From Amycolatopsis iheyensis (lineage in GTDB: Bacteria > Actinomycetota > Actinomycetes > Mycobacteriales > Pseudonocardiaceae), in contig NZ_JAMXQV010000009.1 of assembly GCF_024703995.1 (NCBI RefSeq), positions 124,001 through 188,000 on the forward strand: a DNA stretch of 64,000 nt, given 5' to 3'. Below the pieces are notes generated by a model. It saw nothing but the letters and a program-made list of their open reading frames with translations, was not told the origin of the DNA and did no database searches. Every line of letters starts with the position of its first letter. The stretch's first letter is position 1. The position numbers were made by a program, and so were the translations under genes. Positions 1-7,383 of this stretch are shown one piece after another.

Positions 1-928
1 CCGCCTCGGTCAGCTTGGCCGAAGCCAGCTCGACGACGACGTTCTCGCCGTCCTTCGTCGCCGGCTTCACGGTGATGTCGGCGAAGTCCACTTCGGACGG
101 TTCGCGGACCTGCTGAGGTGCGTCCTTGGTGCCGTAGAAGCGGTAGCCGATCGACGCGCTCAGCTTGCCGGTGCCGTCGCCGGCCAAGGTCACCTTCGGG
201 TTGGCGAGGCTGAACTGCCAGATCATGTGCGGTTCGAGGGTGAACACGACCCGGCCGCCGAAGGAGGCGCTGCCCTTGGTGCCGTCCCACGTCGCCGGCC
301 CGGCGGGCCAGCGGTAGGGCAGCGGCGCGGTGTTCGGCGCGGCGTCGTCGAGGGTGGCGCCCCGGTCCGGGGTGATGGTGCCGCCGAACCGGCTGATGTA
401 CGCGCGCCAGCTTTGCTTGAGGCCCCAGGCGAAACCGGCGCCCGAGGTGCCGGGGCCGGGGTCGCCGAGGCCGGTGAACTTCAGCGGTGTGGTGCTGTCC
501 CAGGTCAGGTCCGGGGTGTCCCAGCCGAACACGTACACGCTGAACGGCTGGGTCTTGGCGTTGTAGGTCGTGCCGGCCGAGGTGTACTCGGCCTTCACCG
601 TGACCGTGAGTTCCCAGCTGCCGTCGGCGTTCAGCGGGATCTGCGTTCCCACCGGGTCCTTCTTGACGAGCTTGCTGACCTGGAACCCGGTGGCGGTCCG
701 GGCGCGCACGTCGTCCTTGGCCGGGCCGACGCGGACGCCGAAGCCCTTGCCGTCGTTGGCGGCCGGGTCGAACCCGCTGCCCTTGACGGTGATCGACGTG
801 CCGGCCGGGTCGAGCCCGGTCGCCGGGGTGACGGTCACCGCCGGGCCGGCGGCCAGCGCCGGGGGGACGACGAGGCAGCCGAGCAGCGTCGCGGCACCGG
901 CCGCGACGAGCAGTCTTCGCATCTTCAC
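1..928 (-). CDS. HtaA-domain cell-surface heme protein (3' end outside window)
   Basis: Partial gene that runs off the left edge. The translation opens with a signal peptide (MRRLLVAAGAATLLGCLVV), then a beta-sandwich segment starting at VTVTPATGLDPAG with the GSGF turn, then an HtaA-like segment beginning near WGLKQSWRAYI. HtaA domains bind heme at the actinobacterial cell surface and pass it to the HmuTUV importer, whose genes lie just upstream. The chosen GTG start at 928 overlaps the stop of the preceding gene (GTGA) and follows an AGGAAGGA ribosome site; the ATG at 922 is the alternative. Family assignment is from sequence pattern and context; the missing C-terminus prevents counting HtaA repeats or seeing an anchor. 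Confidence 0.8.
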   Translation of the reverse strand, partial: MKMRRLLVAAGAATLLGCLVVPPALAAGPAVTVTPATGLDPAGTSITVKGSGFDPAANDGKGFGVRVGPAKDDVRARTATGFQVSKLVKKDPVGTQIPLNADGSWELTVTVKAEYTSAGTTYNAKTQPFSVYVFGWDTPDLTWDSTTPLKFTGLGDPGPGTSGAGFAWGLKQSWRAYISRFGGTITPDRGATLDDAAPNTAPLPYRWPAGPATWDGTKGSASFGGRVVFTLEPHMIWQFSLANPKVTLAGDGTGKLSASIGYRFYGTKDAPQQVREPSEVDFADITVKPATKDGENVVVELASAKLTEA

Positions 929-1737
929 GAGGGAGTTCCTTCCTGGTTCCTGAGGGTGCGACGGCGTCGCAGGAGGGGTGGGACGAGCAGGGCGGCGGCG
1001 GTGACGAGCAGCGCGGCGCCGGCCACCACCCACCACCAGGCGCCGCGGGCGGGCTCGGCGACCGCCGCGGGCACGGGGGTCGGCGTGGGTGTCGGTGTCG
1101 CGCTGGCGAGGGCGCTCGACGTCGGCGTCGAGGGGGTCGTCGTCGGGCTCGGCGGCGGCGCGCTGGTGACCGGCGCGGCGTGCTCCGGCGCGGCCTGCTT
1201 CGGCACGGCGAACGACACCGGCGTGAAGGTTTCGTTGTTCGCGTTGGCCACGCCGTGCGCGCCGACCGTGATGAGTCCACAGCGGACTTTCAGGCAGTCG
1301 ACGTCGACGACCGCGCCGTCGCGGTCGGTGGCGCGGAACTTCGCGCCGGGCACCACGAGCTGGGTGCTCCAGCCGCCATCGGCGCCGATGACACCGCCGT
1401 TGGCCGAGCCGGCGGTGTCGCCGCCCGGGAAGGCGATGAACCGCTGGAACCCGCGGTTGTCCTTGGCTTCCTTGTCCGGCACGTACCGGTAGGTCGCCCC
1501 GGCGGAGCCGCCCTTGCTGGGCTGCCACGCGCCGTCGGCGACCCAGCCGAACAGCAGGTAGATCCCGCCGAAGCCCTTCGGGACGGACTGGAACCCGCTG
1601 CCGCGCACGGTGAGCACGGTGGCGTAGGCGGGATCGGCGGTCGCGGGGGACACGCTGACCCGCGCCGCCGCATGAGCGGGCGGGGCGAGCACCAGCGGCA
1701 GCAGGGCCGCGGCCAGGACCAGGCCGGTTCGGCGCAT
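925..1737 (-). CDS. Membrane-anchored surface protein of the heme locus
   Basis: A 270-residue exported protein. It has an N-terminal signal peptide (MRRTGLVLAAALLPLVLAP), a beta-sandwich domain with the GSGF turn and a disulfide-like pair (DCLKVRCGL) resembling the neocarzinostatin-like fold, a Pro/Thr/Ser-rich linker, one transmembrane helix (WWWVVAGAALLVTAAALLV) and a basic tail. This is the architecture of HtaB-like heme-associated proteins that display a domain outside the membrane. It is translationally coupled to the HtaA-domain gene downstream. The ATG at 1737 is chosen because TAGGAGAACC lies just upstream; longer in-frame starts read through decayed repeats. Heme binding itself is inferred from the operon. 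Confidence 0.72.
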   Translation of the reverse strand: MRRTGLVLAAALLPLVLAPPAHAAARVSVSPATADPAYATVLTVRGSGFQSVPKGFGGIYLLFGWVADGAWQPSKGGSAGATYRYVPDKEAKDNRGFQRFIAFPGGDTAGSANGGVIGADGGWSTQLVVPGAKFRATDRDGAVVDVDCLKVRCGLITVGAHGVANANNETFTPVSFAVPKQAAPEHAAPVTSAPPPSPTTTPSTPTSSALASATPTPTPTPVPAAVAEPARGAWWWVVAGAALLVTAAALLVPPLLRRRRTLRNQEGTPS

Positions 1738-1753
1738 GGGGGTTCTCCTAGGC

Positions 1754-2086
1754 GGATCGGTGGGGGACGGGGCGGCAGGTTTGGGTGGCGGCGTGGTTTG
1801 GTGGGTTGTGGCGAGGGCCGGGTTGGTTTGGCGCGTGGTTTCCTGGCGGGTCGGCGGTCGGCGGCGTGGTTTGGTGAGTTGCGGCGAGGACCGGGTTGGT
1901 TGGCGCATGGGTTGTGCTAGGCGGGTCGGCGGGCGGCGGGCGGCGGCCTGGTTTGTTGGGTTGCGGTGAGGGCCGGGTTGGTTTGGCGGGGGCCTGGCCG
2001 GGTCGGCGGTCGGCGGCGGGTGGCAGCGCGGTCTGGCGGGCCGCGGCGAGGACCGGGCCGGTTCGGCGCATGGGGTTCTCCTAAGC
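1754..2086 (-). repeat. Four decayed tandem copies of a translation-start region
   Basis: Between hmuV and the surface protein gene the minus strand holds four degenerate units, beginning near 2086, 2000, 1923 and 1848, with the intact start of the gene beginning near 1754. Each starts with a form of CGCCTAGGAGAACC (stop codon plus ribosome site), passes through ATGCGCC or its remnant and a CCCGGTCCTCGCC block, and ends in CCGCCGACC. Spacing is about 86, 77, 75 and 94 bases. They read as successive decayed duplications of the hmuV-stop/RBS/signal-peptide junction. No other gene is visible in this stretch of about 340 bases. Confidence 0.75.
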
Positions 2087-2860
2087 GGGCCGGTGCGGCA
2101 AAACGACAGGGCGGCCGGTGCGCGGGTGCGGGAACACCTCGACCGGATGCCGGTAGACCTCGCTGAGCAAGGCCTCGGTGAGCACCTCCGCCGGCGGGCC
2201 GGTCGCGGCGACAGCCCCGGCGGACAGCAGGGCGATCCGGTCGGCGTGCGCGGCGGCCAGGCCGAGGTCGTGGAGCACCACGAGCACGGCGTCGCCCGCG
2301 GCCGCCCGTGTGGCGGCCAGCGTCATGACCCGCTCGGTGTGCCCCAGGTCCAGCGCGGCGGTCGGCTCGTCGAGCAGGAGCAACGGCGCTTCCTGGGCCA
2401 GCACCCGGGAAAGCGCGGCGCGGGCCTGCTCGCCACCGGAGAGCGTGGGGAAGCGACGGTGCGCGAAGCCGGTCATCTCGGTGGCGGCCAGCGCCCGCTC
2501 GATCGACCTCTTGTCGCCGGCTTCGGCCGCCGTGCCGCGCCACGGTGCCCGGCCCATCGCGACGACTTCCTCAACGGTGAACGGAAAGGTGACGGTGGTG
2601 CGCTGGGGGAGCACCGCCCGCCGCCGGGCCTGCTCGACCAGTGACCAATCCGCCAGCCGGCGCTCGGCGAGCCGCACCTCGCCCGACGCCGGCTCGAGGT
2701 CGCCGGCCAGCAGCGCCAGGGCCGTCGACTTGCCGGCGCCGTTCGGCCCGGCCAGCACGAGGACTTCGCCGGCCCGGACGTCGAGCGAAACCCCGGCCAG
2801 CAACCGGCGTCCTTCGACGGCGTACGTGACATCGGCCAGCGCGGCCGCGCTCTCGCTCAT
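2081..2860 (-). CDS. hmuV: Heme ABC transporter ATP-binding protein HmuV
   Basis: A 259-residue cytoplasmic ATPase that drives import of heme through the HmuU permease. Walker A is GPNGAGKS near residue 38, the ABC signature is LSGGEQ, and Walker B is LLLLDEP followed by the switch histidine in VLHDLGLAAAHADRI. Length is normal for the FecE/HmuV family. The ATG at 2860 overlaps the stop of a 24-codon small ORF (ATGA), which in turn overlaps the hmuU stop, so translation is likely coupled from hmuU through the small ORF. A siderophore ATPase cannot be excluded by sequence alone, but the HtaA-type neighbours favour heme. Confidence 0.9.
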   Translation of the reverse strand: MSESAAALADVTYAVEGRRLLAGVSLDVRAGEVLVLAGPNGAGKSTALALLAGDLEPASGEVRLAERRLADWSLVEQARRRAVLPQRTTVTFPFTVEEVVAMGRAPWRGTAAEAGDKRSIERALAATEMTGFAHRRFPTLSGGEQARAALSRVLAQEAPLLLLDEPTAALDLGHTERVMTLAATRAAAGDAVLVVLHDLGLAAAHADRIALLSAGAVAATGPPAEVLTEALLSEVYRHPVEVFPHPRTGRPVVLPHRPA

Positions 2861-2931
2861 GTCGGGCCCCCGGGCCGGTGGTCGGCGAGCAGGGCAGGCG
2901 TTCCGGCGCCGTTCGCCGCGCGCTCGCTCAT
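2857..2931 (-). CDS. 24-residue coupled small ORF between hmuU and hmuV
   Basis: A 25-codon frame (MSERAANGAG... to the stop) exactly bridges two genes. Its ATG overlaps the hmuU stop as ATGA, and its TGA overlaps the hmuV ATG as ATGA. Its first residues (MSERAA) copy the first residues of HmuV (MSESAA), and the DNA around both ATGs is alike, including CCCCCGG runs 71 bases apart. It could be a real peptide, a coupling device carrying ribosomes from hmuU to hmuV, or a decayed duplication of the hmuV start. There is no membrane segment or cysteine. The reading frame is certain; its translation is inference. Confidence 0.5.
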   Translation of the reverse strand: MSERAANGAGTPALLADHRPGGPT

Positions 2932-3962
2932 GCCCAGCCCCCGGCCCGGCGGCGCGTCCGCAGCAGCAGCCAGAAGAACACCGGTCCGCCGACGATCGCG
3001 GTGAGGATGCCGATCGGCAGGTCGGCGTAGTCGAACGTGGTGCGGGCCGCCAGATCGGCCGCGGCCAGCAGCACCGCGCCCGCCAGCAGCGATGCCGGCA
3101 CCAGCACCCGGTGGCCGGGCCCGGTGAGCATCCGCACCGCGTGCGGCACGATCAGCCCGACGAACCCGATCACGCCGGAGTAGCACACCGCGGCCGACAC
3201 CATCAGCGCCACCACCACGATCCCGGTGGCGCGCAGGCGTTCCACGTGCACGCCGAGGTGCCGCGCCGGGCGTTCGCCGAGCGTGAGCAGGTCCAGCTTG
3301 CGCGCCATGAGCAGCGAAATCACCACGCCGGCGACGACCAGCGGCAGGATCGACCCGACGTAGGGCCAGCGCGCCGAAGCCAGCGAACCCAGCTGCCAGA
3401 ACACGATCTGCTCACGCGCGGCCTGATCGCCCGAGAACAGCAGGAACGCGATCACCGCGCTCGCCACGGCGTTGACCGCGACGCCGGTGAGGATGAGCGT
3501 CACGACTTCGCTGCGCCCGCCGGAGCGGGACAGGAAGTACACGGTCAGCGTCGTCACCAGGCCGCCCACGAACCCCAGCGCCGGCGTGGTGAACGCGCCG
3601 AAGAACGTCCAACCGGCCACAATGGACAGACTGGCGCCGACCGCCGCGCCGGCGGACACGCCGACCACCGCGGGCTCGGCCAGCGGGTTGCCGAACAGGC
3701 CCTGCATCAGCGCTCCGGCGACCCCGAGCACGCCGCCGACGAGCAGGCCGAGCACCACCCGCGGGAACCGGACCTGCCAGAGCGTGCCCTCGGCGAACGG
3801 GTCGGCCAGGCCCGGCCCGAGCCCGATGTGGTGCAGCAGCGACGTGACGACGTCGGCGACCGGGATGGCGAACTGGCCGGTGCCCGCCGACACGCAGGCC
3901 ACGACGACCAGGGCGATCGTGAGCCCGGCGAAGAGCGCGGTCACCTTGACCGGACGGCTCAT
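2928..3962 (-). CDS. hmuU: Heme ABC transporter permease HmuU (FecCD family)
   Basis: A 344-residue integral membrane permease of the FecCD/BtuC family, normal in length. About ten hydrophobic helices are visible from VTALFAGLTIALVVVACVSA onward. Family hallmarks are FPRVVLGLLVGGVLGVAG, the GNPLAEPAVVGVSAGAA segment and GVIGFVGLIVPHAVRMLTGPGHR near the C-terminal half, which contacts the ATPase. The ATG overlaps the hmuT stop by ATGA at 3959-3962, and the 3' end overlaps the small ORF before hmuV. It forms the transmembrane channel that takes heme, or less likely a siderophore, from HmuT. Confidence 0.92.
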   Translation of the reverse strand: MSRPVKVTALFAGLTIALVVVACVSAGTGQFAIPVADVVTSLLHHIGLGPGLADPFAEGTLWQVRFPRVVLGLLVGGVLGVAGALMQGLFGNPLAEPAVVGVSAGAAVGASLSIVAGWTFFGAFTTPALGFVGGLVTTLTVYFLSRSGGRSEVVTLILTGVAVNAVASAVIAFLLFSGDQAAREQIVFWQLGSLASARWPYVGSILPLVVAGVVISLLMARKLDLLTLGERPARHLGVHVERLRATGIVVVALMVSAAVCYSGVIGFVGLIVPHAVRMLTGPGHRVLVPASLLAGAVLLAAADLAARTTFDYADLPIGILTAIVGGPVFFWLLLRTRRRAGGWA

Positions 3963-5026
3963 CCGCCCGCTCCCGGGGCGTACAGCGCGCGGGCGAGCGC
4001 GTCGAGCACGCCGGGGGTGCGCGGCCCGAAGCTCAGGATTTCGCTGTCGGCCATGTCGACGAACCGGCGGTGCAGCCCGGCCGGCGTCTGCGCGACCCCG
4101 GGGACCTGCAGCAGCCCGTCGGGGCCGCCGACCGACTCGAGTCCCTTGGTCATCAGCAGGATGACGTCCGGGCGGGCCTTGACGAGGGCTTCCGGCGTCA
4201 TCGGCCGCATCCCCTCGACCCCGGCCTCGCTCGCGACGTCGACGGCGCCGAGTGCGGTGATCAGCGAATCGGCGCCGGAGCCGCGGCCGAACAGGTAGTA
4301 CACGCCGGCCTGCCCACGCAGGTAGAGGAACACCACACGCAGCTTCCGCGCCGGCTCGGCGGGCGCCAGCCGGGTGATCTCGGCCTTCTTGGTCGCGATG
4401 TCCTCGTCGAGCCGCGCCGAAAGCCGTTGTCCCGCTTCGGGAACGCCGAGCGCCGCCGCGGTGTCGTGCACGAGCGCGCCGACGTTGTCCATCGTCCGCT
4501 TCGGATCGAGCACCACCACCGGGATGCCGGAGTCGCGCAGCTGCAGCACGACGTCCCAGGGCCCGAGCGTGGTGTCGGTGAGGATCACGGTCGGGCGCAG
4601 TGCCATGATCGCTTCGGCGTTGAGCTGGTGACCGTTGCGCGTGACGAGCGGAAGCCGTTGCGCCGCCGGGAATCCCGTCGAGACGTCGCGGCCGACGACC
4701 CGGTCGCCGAGGCCGAGCCCGAACACCGTCGCGGCGAGCGTGCCCGCCATGTCGAAGGCGAGCACCCGGCTCGTGTCGGTGACGGTGACGCGGGTGCCCT
4801 GGTGGTCGGTCACCGTCACCGGCAGGTGCTGCGCCGGTGGCGGCGCGGATATGTCGGCTTGGGCGAGCACCGCGGAGCTCGGCCCGGTCCGGGACTTCGG
4901 GTCCGGCACCGGTTTCAGTGCGGCGAGCGGCTCCGCGGTGTGCGGTGCCGCGGGAGCCGTCGCGCAGCCGGCCACGGCGGTGATCAGCAACAGGACGGCA
5001 GCGGGCAGCAACCCCCTTGACAACAT
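3959..5026 (-). CDS. hmuT: Heme ABC transporter substrate-binding lipoprotein HmuT
   Basis: A 355-residue extracytoplasmic binding protein. The lipoprotein signal is MLSRGLLPAAVLLLITAVAGC, with Cys21 as the predicted lipidated residue. The body has the periplasmic-binding-protein-2 pattern of iron carriers (RVLAFDMAGTLAATVFGLGLGDRVVGRD, LNAEAIMALRPTVILTD, KARPDVILLMTKG). It would capture heme handed on by the HtaA-type surface proteins. The ATG at 5026 has no ribosome site, and an IdeR-like box abuts it, so the mRNA may be leaderless. A downstream start would break the signal peptide. First gene of the minus-strand heme operon. Confidence 0.9.
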   Translation of the reverse strand: MLSRGLLPAAVLLLITAVAGCATAPAAPHTAEPLAALKPVPDPKSRTGPSSAVLAQADISAPPPAQHLPVTVTDHQGTRVTVTDTSRVLAFDMAGTLAATVFGLGLGDRVVGRDVSTGFPAAQRLPLVTRNGHQLNAEAIMALRPTVILTDTTLGPWDVVLQLRDSGIPVVVLDPKRTMDNVGALVHDTAAALGVPEAGQRLSARLDEDIATKKAEITRLAPAEPARKLRVVFLYLRGQAGVYYLFGRGSGADSLITALGAVDVASEAGVEGMRPMTPEALVKARPDVILLMTKGLESVGGPDGLLQVPGVAQTPAGLHRRFVDMADSEILSFGPRTPGVLDALARALYAPGAGG

Positions 5027-5044
5027 TAGGTTAGCCTAACCATA
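5026..5044. promoter_or_regulatory. IdeR/DtxR iron box at the hmuT start
   Basis: The sequence TTAGGTTAGCCTAACC, continued by ATA, follows the DtxR/IdeR consensus TTAGGTTAGGCTAACCTAA closely and is nearly palindromic. It touches the hmuT start codon, so iron-loaded IdeR would cover the transcription start of a leaderless hmuT message. Basis: direct match to the published consensus; binding is inferred. Confidence 0.82.
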
Positions 5045-5054
5045 TTGATCGCGA

Positions 5055-5073
5055 GAAGGTAAGCCTTACCTAA
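5055..5073. promoter_or_regulatory. Second IdeR/DtxR iron box, facing the plus-strand gene
   Basis: The core AAGGTAAGCCTTACCTAA is a strong, near-palindromic IdeR/DtxR box lying 39 bases before the ATG of the plus-strand secreted protein. With the box at 5026-5044 it makes the divergent heme promoter region a two-box, iron-repressed switch. Confidence 0.82.
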
Positions 5074-5111
5074 GCTCGTTACGCTGTCGTGATCGAAGGG
5101 AACTCCCCGTC

Positions 5112-5621
5112 ATGTCGAAGAGATCCGTCCTGCGCGTCGCCGTCGTCGCCACCGCGATCGCCGCCGTCGCCGGCACGGCCGCGGCGCCCGCACTGGCCTC
5201 CGCCGGCTCCGCCACGCACAACGGCTTCACCCTCAGCGCGTCCAACGCCACCGGCCTGGCCGCGGCCGGCGAGACCATCACGGTCACCGGCAGCGGCTAC
5301 AACCCCGCGAACGGCTACTACGTGGCGCTGTGCGCGGTGCCCGAGGACTACTCCTACGGCACCAAGCCGAGCCCGTGCGCGGGTGGCGACGGCCAGGGCG
5401 GCACCGGCGTCGGGCCGTCGGCGTGGGTGACGAACCTCCCGGGCGGCACGGCGACGATCGCCGCGAACGGCACGTTCACCGCGCGGATCCGCGTCGCTCA
5501 GGCGAACAGCGGCCTCGACTGCGGCGACGCGGCGGTCACCTGCGCGATCGTTTCGCGGCGCGACCACCTCTCGGCCGCGGACCGCACGGCCGACGTGTTC
5601 ATCCCGGTCACCTTCTCCTGA
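5112..5621 (+). CDS. Small secreted neocarzinostatin-like protein of the heme locus
   Basis: A 169-residue exported protein transcribed divergently from hmuT. A signal peptide (about residues 1-30, ending PALASA) is followed by one beta-sandwich domain. Features are the GETITVTGSGYNP turn, a loop with cysteines (LCAVPEDY ... PSPCAGG) and a C-terminal pair (LDCGDAAVTCAIVSRRDH) ending in FIPVTF. This layout resembles the neocarzinostatin apoprotein fold and recurs in the two heme surface proteins on the other strand. The iron box upstream implies repression when iron is plentiful. A secreted hemophore-like or heme-relay role is inferred; no antibiotic cluster is present. Confidence 0.7.
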   Translation: MSKRSVLRVAVVATAIAAVAGTAAAPALASAGSATHNGFTLSASNATGLAAAGETITVTGSGYNPANGYYVALCAVPEDYSYGTKPSPCAGGDGQGGTGVGPSAWVTNLPGGTATIAANGTFTARIRVAQANSGLDCGDAAVTCAIVSRRDHLSAADRTADVFIPVTFS

Positions 5622-6081
5622 GTGCCGCCGCGGGGCGCGGTTCGCGCCCCGCGCGCGGTTTCCGGCGCCGGTAGACGACGAGCAGGAGGGCCACCCCGAC
5701 GACGCTCAGGACGTGGGTCGCGATCCGGCCGGTGACCGGCAGGCCGCGGACGAGATCACTCACCGAGGCGACCCCGAGCACGACGGTCAAGCCGCAGTAG
5801 ACCGGCAGCCAGAGGCCCGCCAGCCGCGGGTAAAGCGCCACGACCAGCAGTCCGGCGCCCAGCGCGAGGTTCCAGGAAACCCCGGCGAAGCTCGGCTGGG
5901 CGGGGTGGGTCATCCCGGCCATGCCGGGCATCCCCGCCATGTCGGCGTGCGGGTCGGCGGGCAGGAACAGCGCACCGAACCCGAGCCCGGCCTGCACGAG
6001 GGCGAGCAGGGCGAGGACGTACCGCGCGAGCCACTTCTCGGGCGCGGCCAGCCGGGTTCCGTCGGCGAGAAGTGTCGTCAC
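5608..6081 (-). CDS. Four-helix membrane protein with Met/His-rich loop
   Basis: A 157-residue integral membrane protein of no family I can name. Four hydrophobic segments are visible: YVLALLALVQAGLGFGALF, VSWNLALGAGLLVVALYPR, LWLPVYCGLTVVLGVA and ATHVLSVVGVALLLVVY. The first outer loop is rich in methionine and histidine (HADMAGMPGMAGMTHP), a pattern common in copper-handling proteins. The C-terminus is strongly basic and probably cytoplasmic. It converges on the preceding gene and overlaps its end by 14 bases. A metal-related role is only suggested by the Met-rich loop. Confidence 0.6.
   Translation of the reverse strand: MTTLLADGTRLAAPEKWLARYVLALLALVQAGLGFGALFLPADPHADMAGMPGMAGMTHPAQPSFAGVSWNLALGAGLLVVALYPRLAGLWLPVYCGLTVVLGVASVSDLVRGLPVTGRIATHVLSVVGVALLLVVYRRRKPRAGREPRPAAALRRR
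5629..5653. terminator. GC-rich hairpin between convergent genes
   Basis: CGCGGGGCGCG, loop GTT, CGCGCCCCGCG: a perfect 11-base-pair stem just after the plus-strand stop and inside the 3' end of the minus-strand membrane protein gene. It probably ends transcription in both directions. Confidence 0.55.
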
Positions 6082-6167
6082 ACTGGGGGATACGGCTGGC
6101 GGGCCCGATCGGTTGAAAGTGATCTTGAACCGCGTTCGGGGGACTTCGGCACTGATCCTCCACGGTT

Positions 6168-6189
6168 GACCTCGACCAAGGTTCAGGTC
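6168..6189 (+). promoter_or_regulatory. MerR-type operator/promoter of the MFS gene
   Basis: A 22-base imperfect palindrome with arms GACCTCGACC and GGTTCAGGTC, with three mismatched pairs. It sits between a TTGACC -35 element (6166-6171) and the MFS start codon at 6204. MerR-family activators bind such palindromes inside stretched spacers. The first codon is too close for a normal leader, so the mRNA is probably leaderless. No MerR gene is nearby. Confidence 0.55.
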
Positions 6190-6203
6190 TTAGCGTCGCC
6201 ACT

Positions 6204-7379
6204 ATGACCGAAACGACTGTCACCGGCGTCGCGCGACCACCGCGGCCGCTGGTGGCGACCCTCCTCGGCGTCAGCACCATGACGATCATGGCCAGCGCCA
6301 CCATCACCCCGGCGCTGCCCGGGATGGAACGCCACTTCGCCGGCCAGCCGCACGCCGAGCTCCTCGTTCGGCTGGTGCTCACCATGCCCGGGTTGGCGAT
6401 CATGGTCTCGGCGCCGCTGCTGGCCCGGCTCAGCGGGCGGACCGGGCGCGTTCCGGTGCTCGCCGCGTGCCTGGTGCTCTACACCCTCGGTGGGGGCTCC
6501 GGTCTGTTCTTGGACTCCCTGCCCGCGTTGCTCGCCGGGCGGGCGCTGCTCGGCGTCGGCATCGCGGGTGTGATGACGACGTCGACCGCGTTGCTCGCGG
6601 ACCACCACGACACCAGTGACCACGGGCGGGTGCTCGGGTTGCAGGGGGCGGCGATGGGCTTCGGCGGGGTCGTCGCGCTGCTGCTGGGCGGGGTGCTGGC
6701 GGCTGTCGACTGGCGGGGCCCGTTCGCCGTCTACCTGCTCGCTCTGCCGCTGCTCGTCCTGGTGCTGCGGTACGTGCCCGAAGCCGATGCGCAGCAGCCG
6801 CCCGACGCTGAAACGGCGACGCCGTGGCAGCCGCGGCTGCTCGGCCGGTACGCGGTCATGTTCCTCGGCGTGGTCGTCTTCTACACCGTGCCGACGCAGG
6901 CGCCGTTCTGGCTCGCCGAGGTCGGCGGTGCGGGCCCGGCGGCCGCCGGGGCGCTCATCGCCGCGGTGAACCTGGTGATGACGGTCGTGGGCTTGAACTT
7001 CCGGTGGCTGCGGGCGCGGTGGGACTTCCCGGTGCTGGTGACCGCCATGTTCGTGGCCTTCGCGGTGGGGCTGGTCGTGCTCGGTGTGGCGGGTGGCCTG
7101 GCGACGGCGGCCGTCGGCATGGTGGTGGTCGGCGTCGGGATCGGCCTGCAGAACCCGGCCGTCAACGGCTGGGTGGTGGCCTCGGTGGCGCCGGGCACGC
7201 GGACGAAAGCCTTGGGGCTGCTCACCTCGGCGTTGTTCCTGGGGCAGTTCGCGTCACCGCTGCTCGCGCAGCCGGTGGCCGACGCGGTGGGCTTGGGGCG
7301 GACGTTCGTCTTCGCCGGGGTGCTCGCCGCCGTCGTCGGCGTGGTCGTGGCGGTGGTGCACTTCCTACGTCGCCGGTGA
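6204..7379 (+). CDS. MFS transporter, probable drug efflux type
   Basis: A 391-residue major facilitator with about twelve hydrophobic segments. The N-half has LLARLSGRTGRVPVLAACLVL, a degenerate motif A between helices 2 and 3, and the pattern of bacterial 12-helix drug exporters (ARALLGVGIAGVMTTSTALLAD; GRVLGLQGAAMGFGGVVALLLGGVLA). It is the only gene behind the MerR-type palindrome upstream, which fits a compound-induced exporter. The ATG at 6204 begins METTVTG-like sequence (MTETTVTGVARPP) and the helix-1 region follows. Substrate unknown. Confidence 0.83.
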   Translation: MTETTVTGVARPPRPLVATLLGVSTMTIMASATITPALPGMERHFAGQPHAELLVRLVLTMPGLAIMVSAPLLARLSGRTGRVPVLAACLVLYTLGGGSGLFLDSLPALLAGRALLGVGIAGVMTTSTALLADHHDTSDHGRVLGLQGAAMGFGGVVALLLGGVLAAVDWRGPFAVYLLALPLLVLVLRYVPEADAQQPPDAETATPWQPRLLGRYAVMFLGVVVFYTVPTQAPFWLAEVGGAGPAAAGALIAAVNLVMTVVGLNFRWLRARWDFPVLVTAMFVAFAVGLVVLGVAGGLATAAVGMVVVGVGIGLQNPAVNGWVVASVAPGTRTKALGLLTSALFLGQFASPLLAQPVADAVGLGRTFVFAGVLAAVVGVVVAVVHFLRRR

Positions 7380-7383
7380 CGGG

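Noticed and set aside
227-1492. Plus-strand open frame opposite the HtaA-domain and surface protein genes
   Set aside because: Shadow of the minus-strand coding sequence; composition is Arg/Gly/Val-rich and no domain is visible.
1737-1908. Longer N-terminus for the heme-locus surface protein
   Set aside because: The extension reads through decayed repeat units and has no export signal; the ATG at 1737 has a ribosome site and a normal signal peptide.
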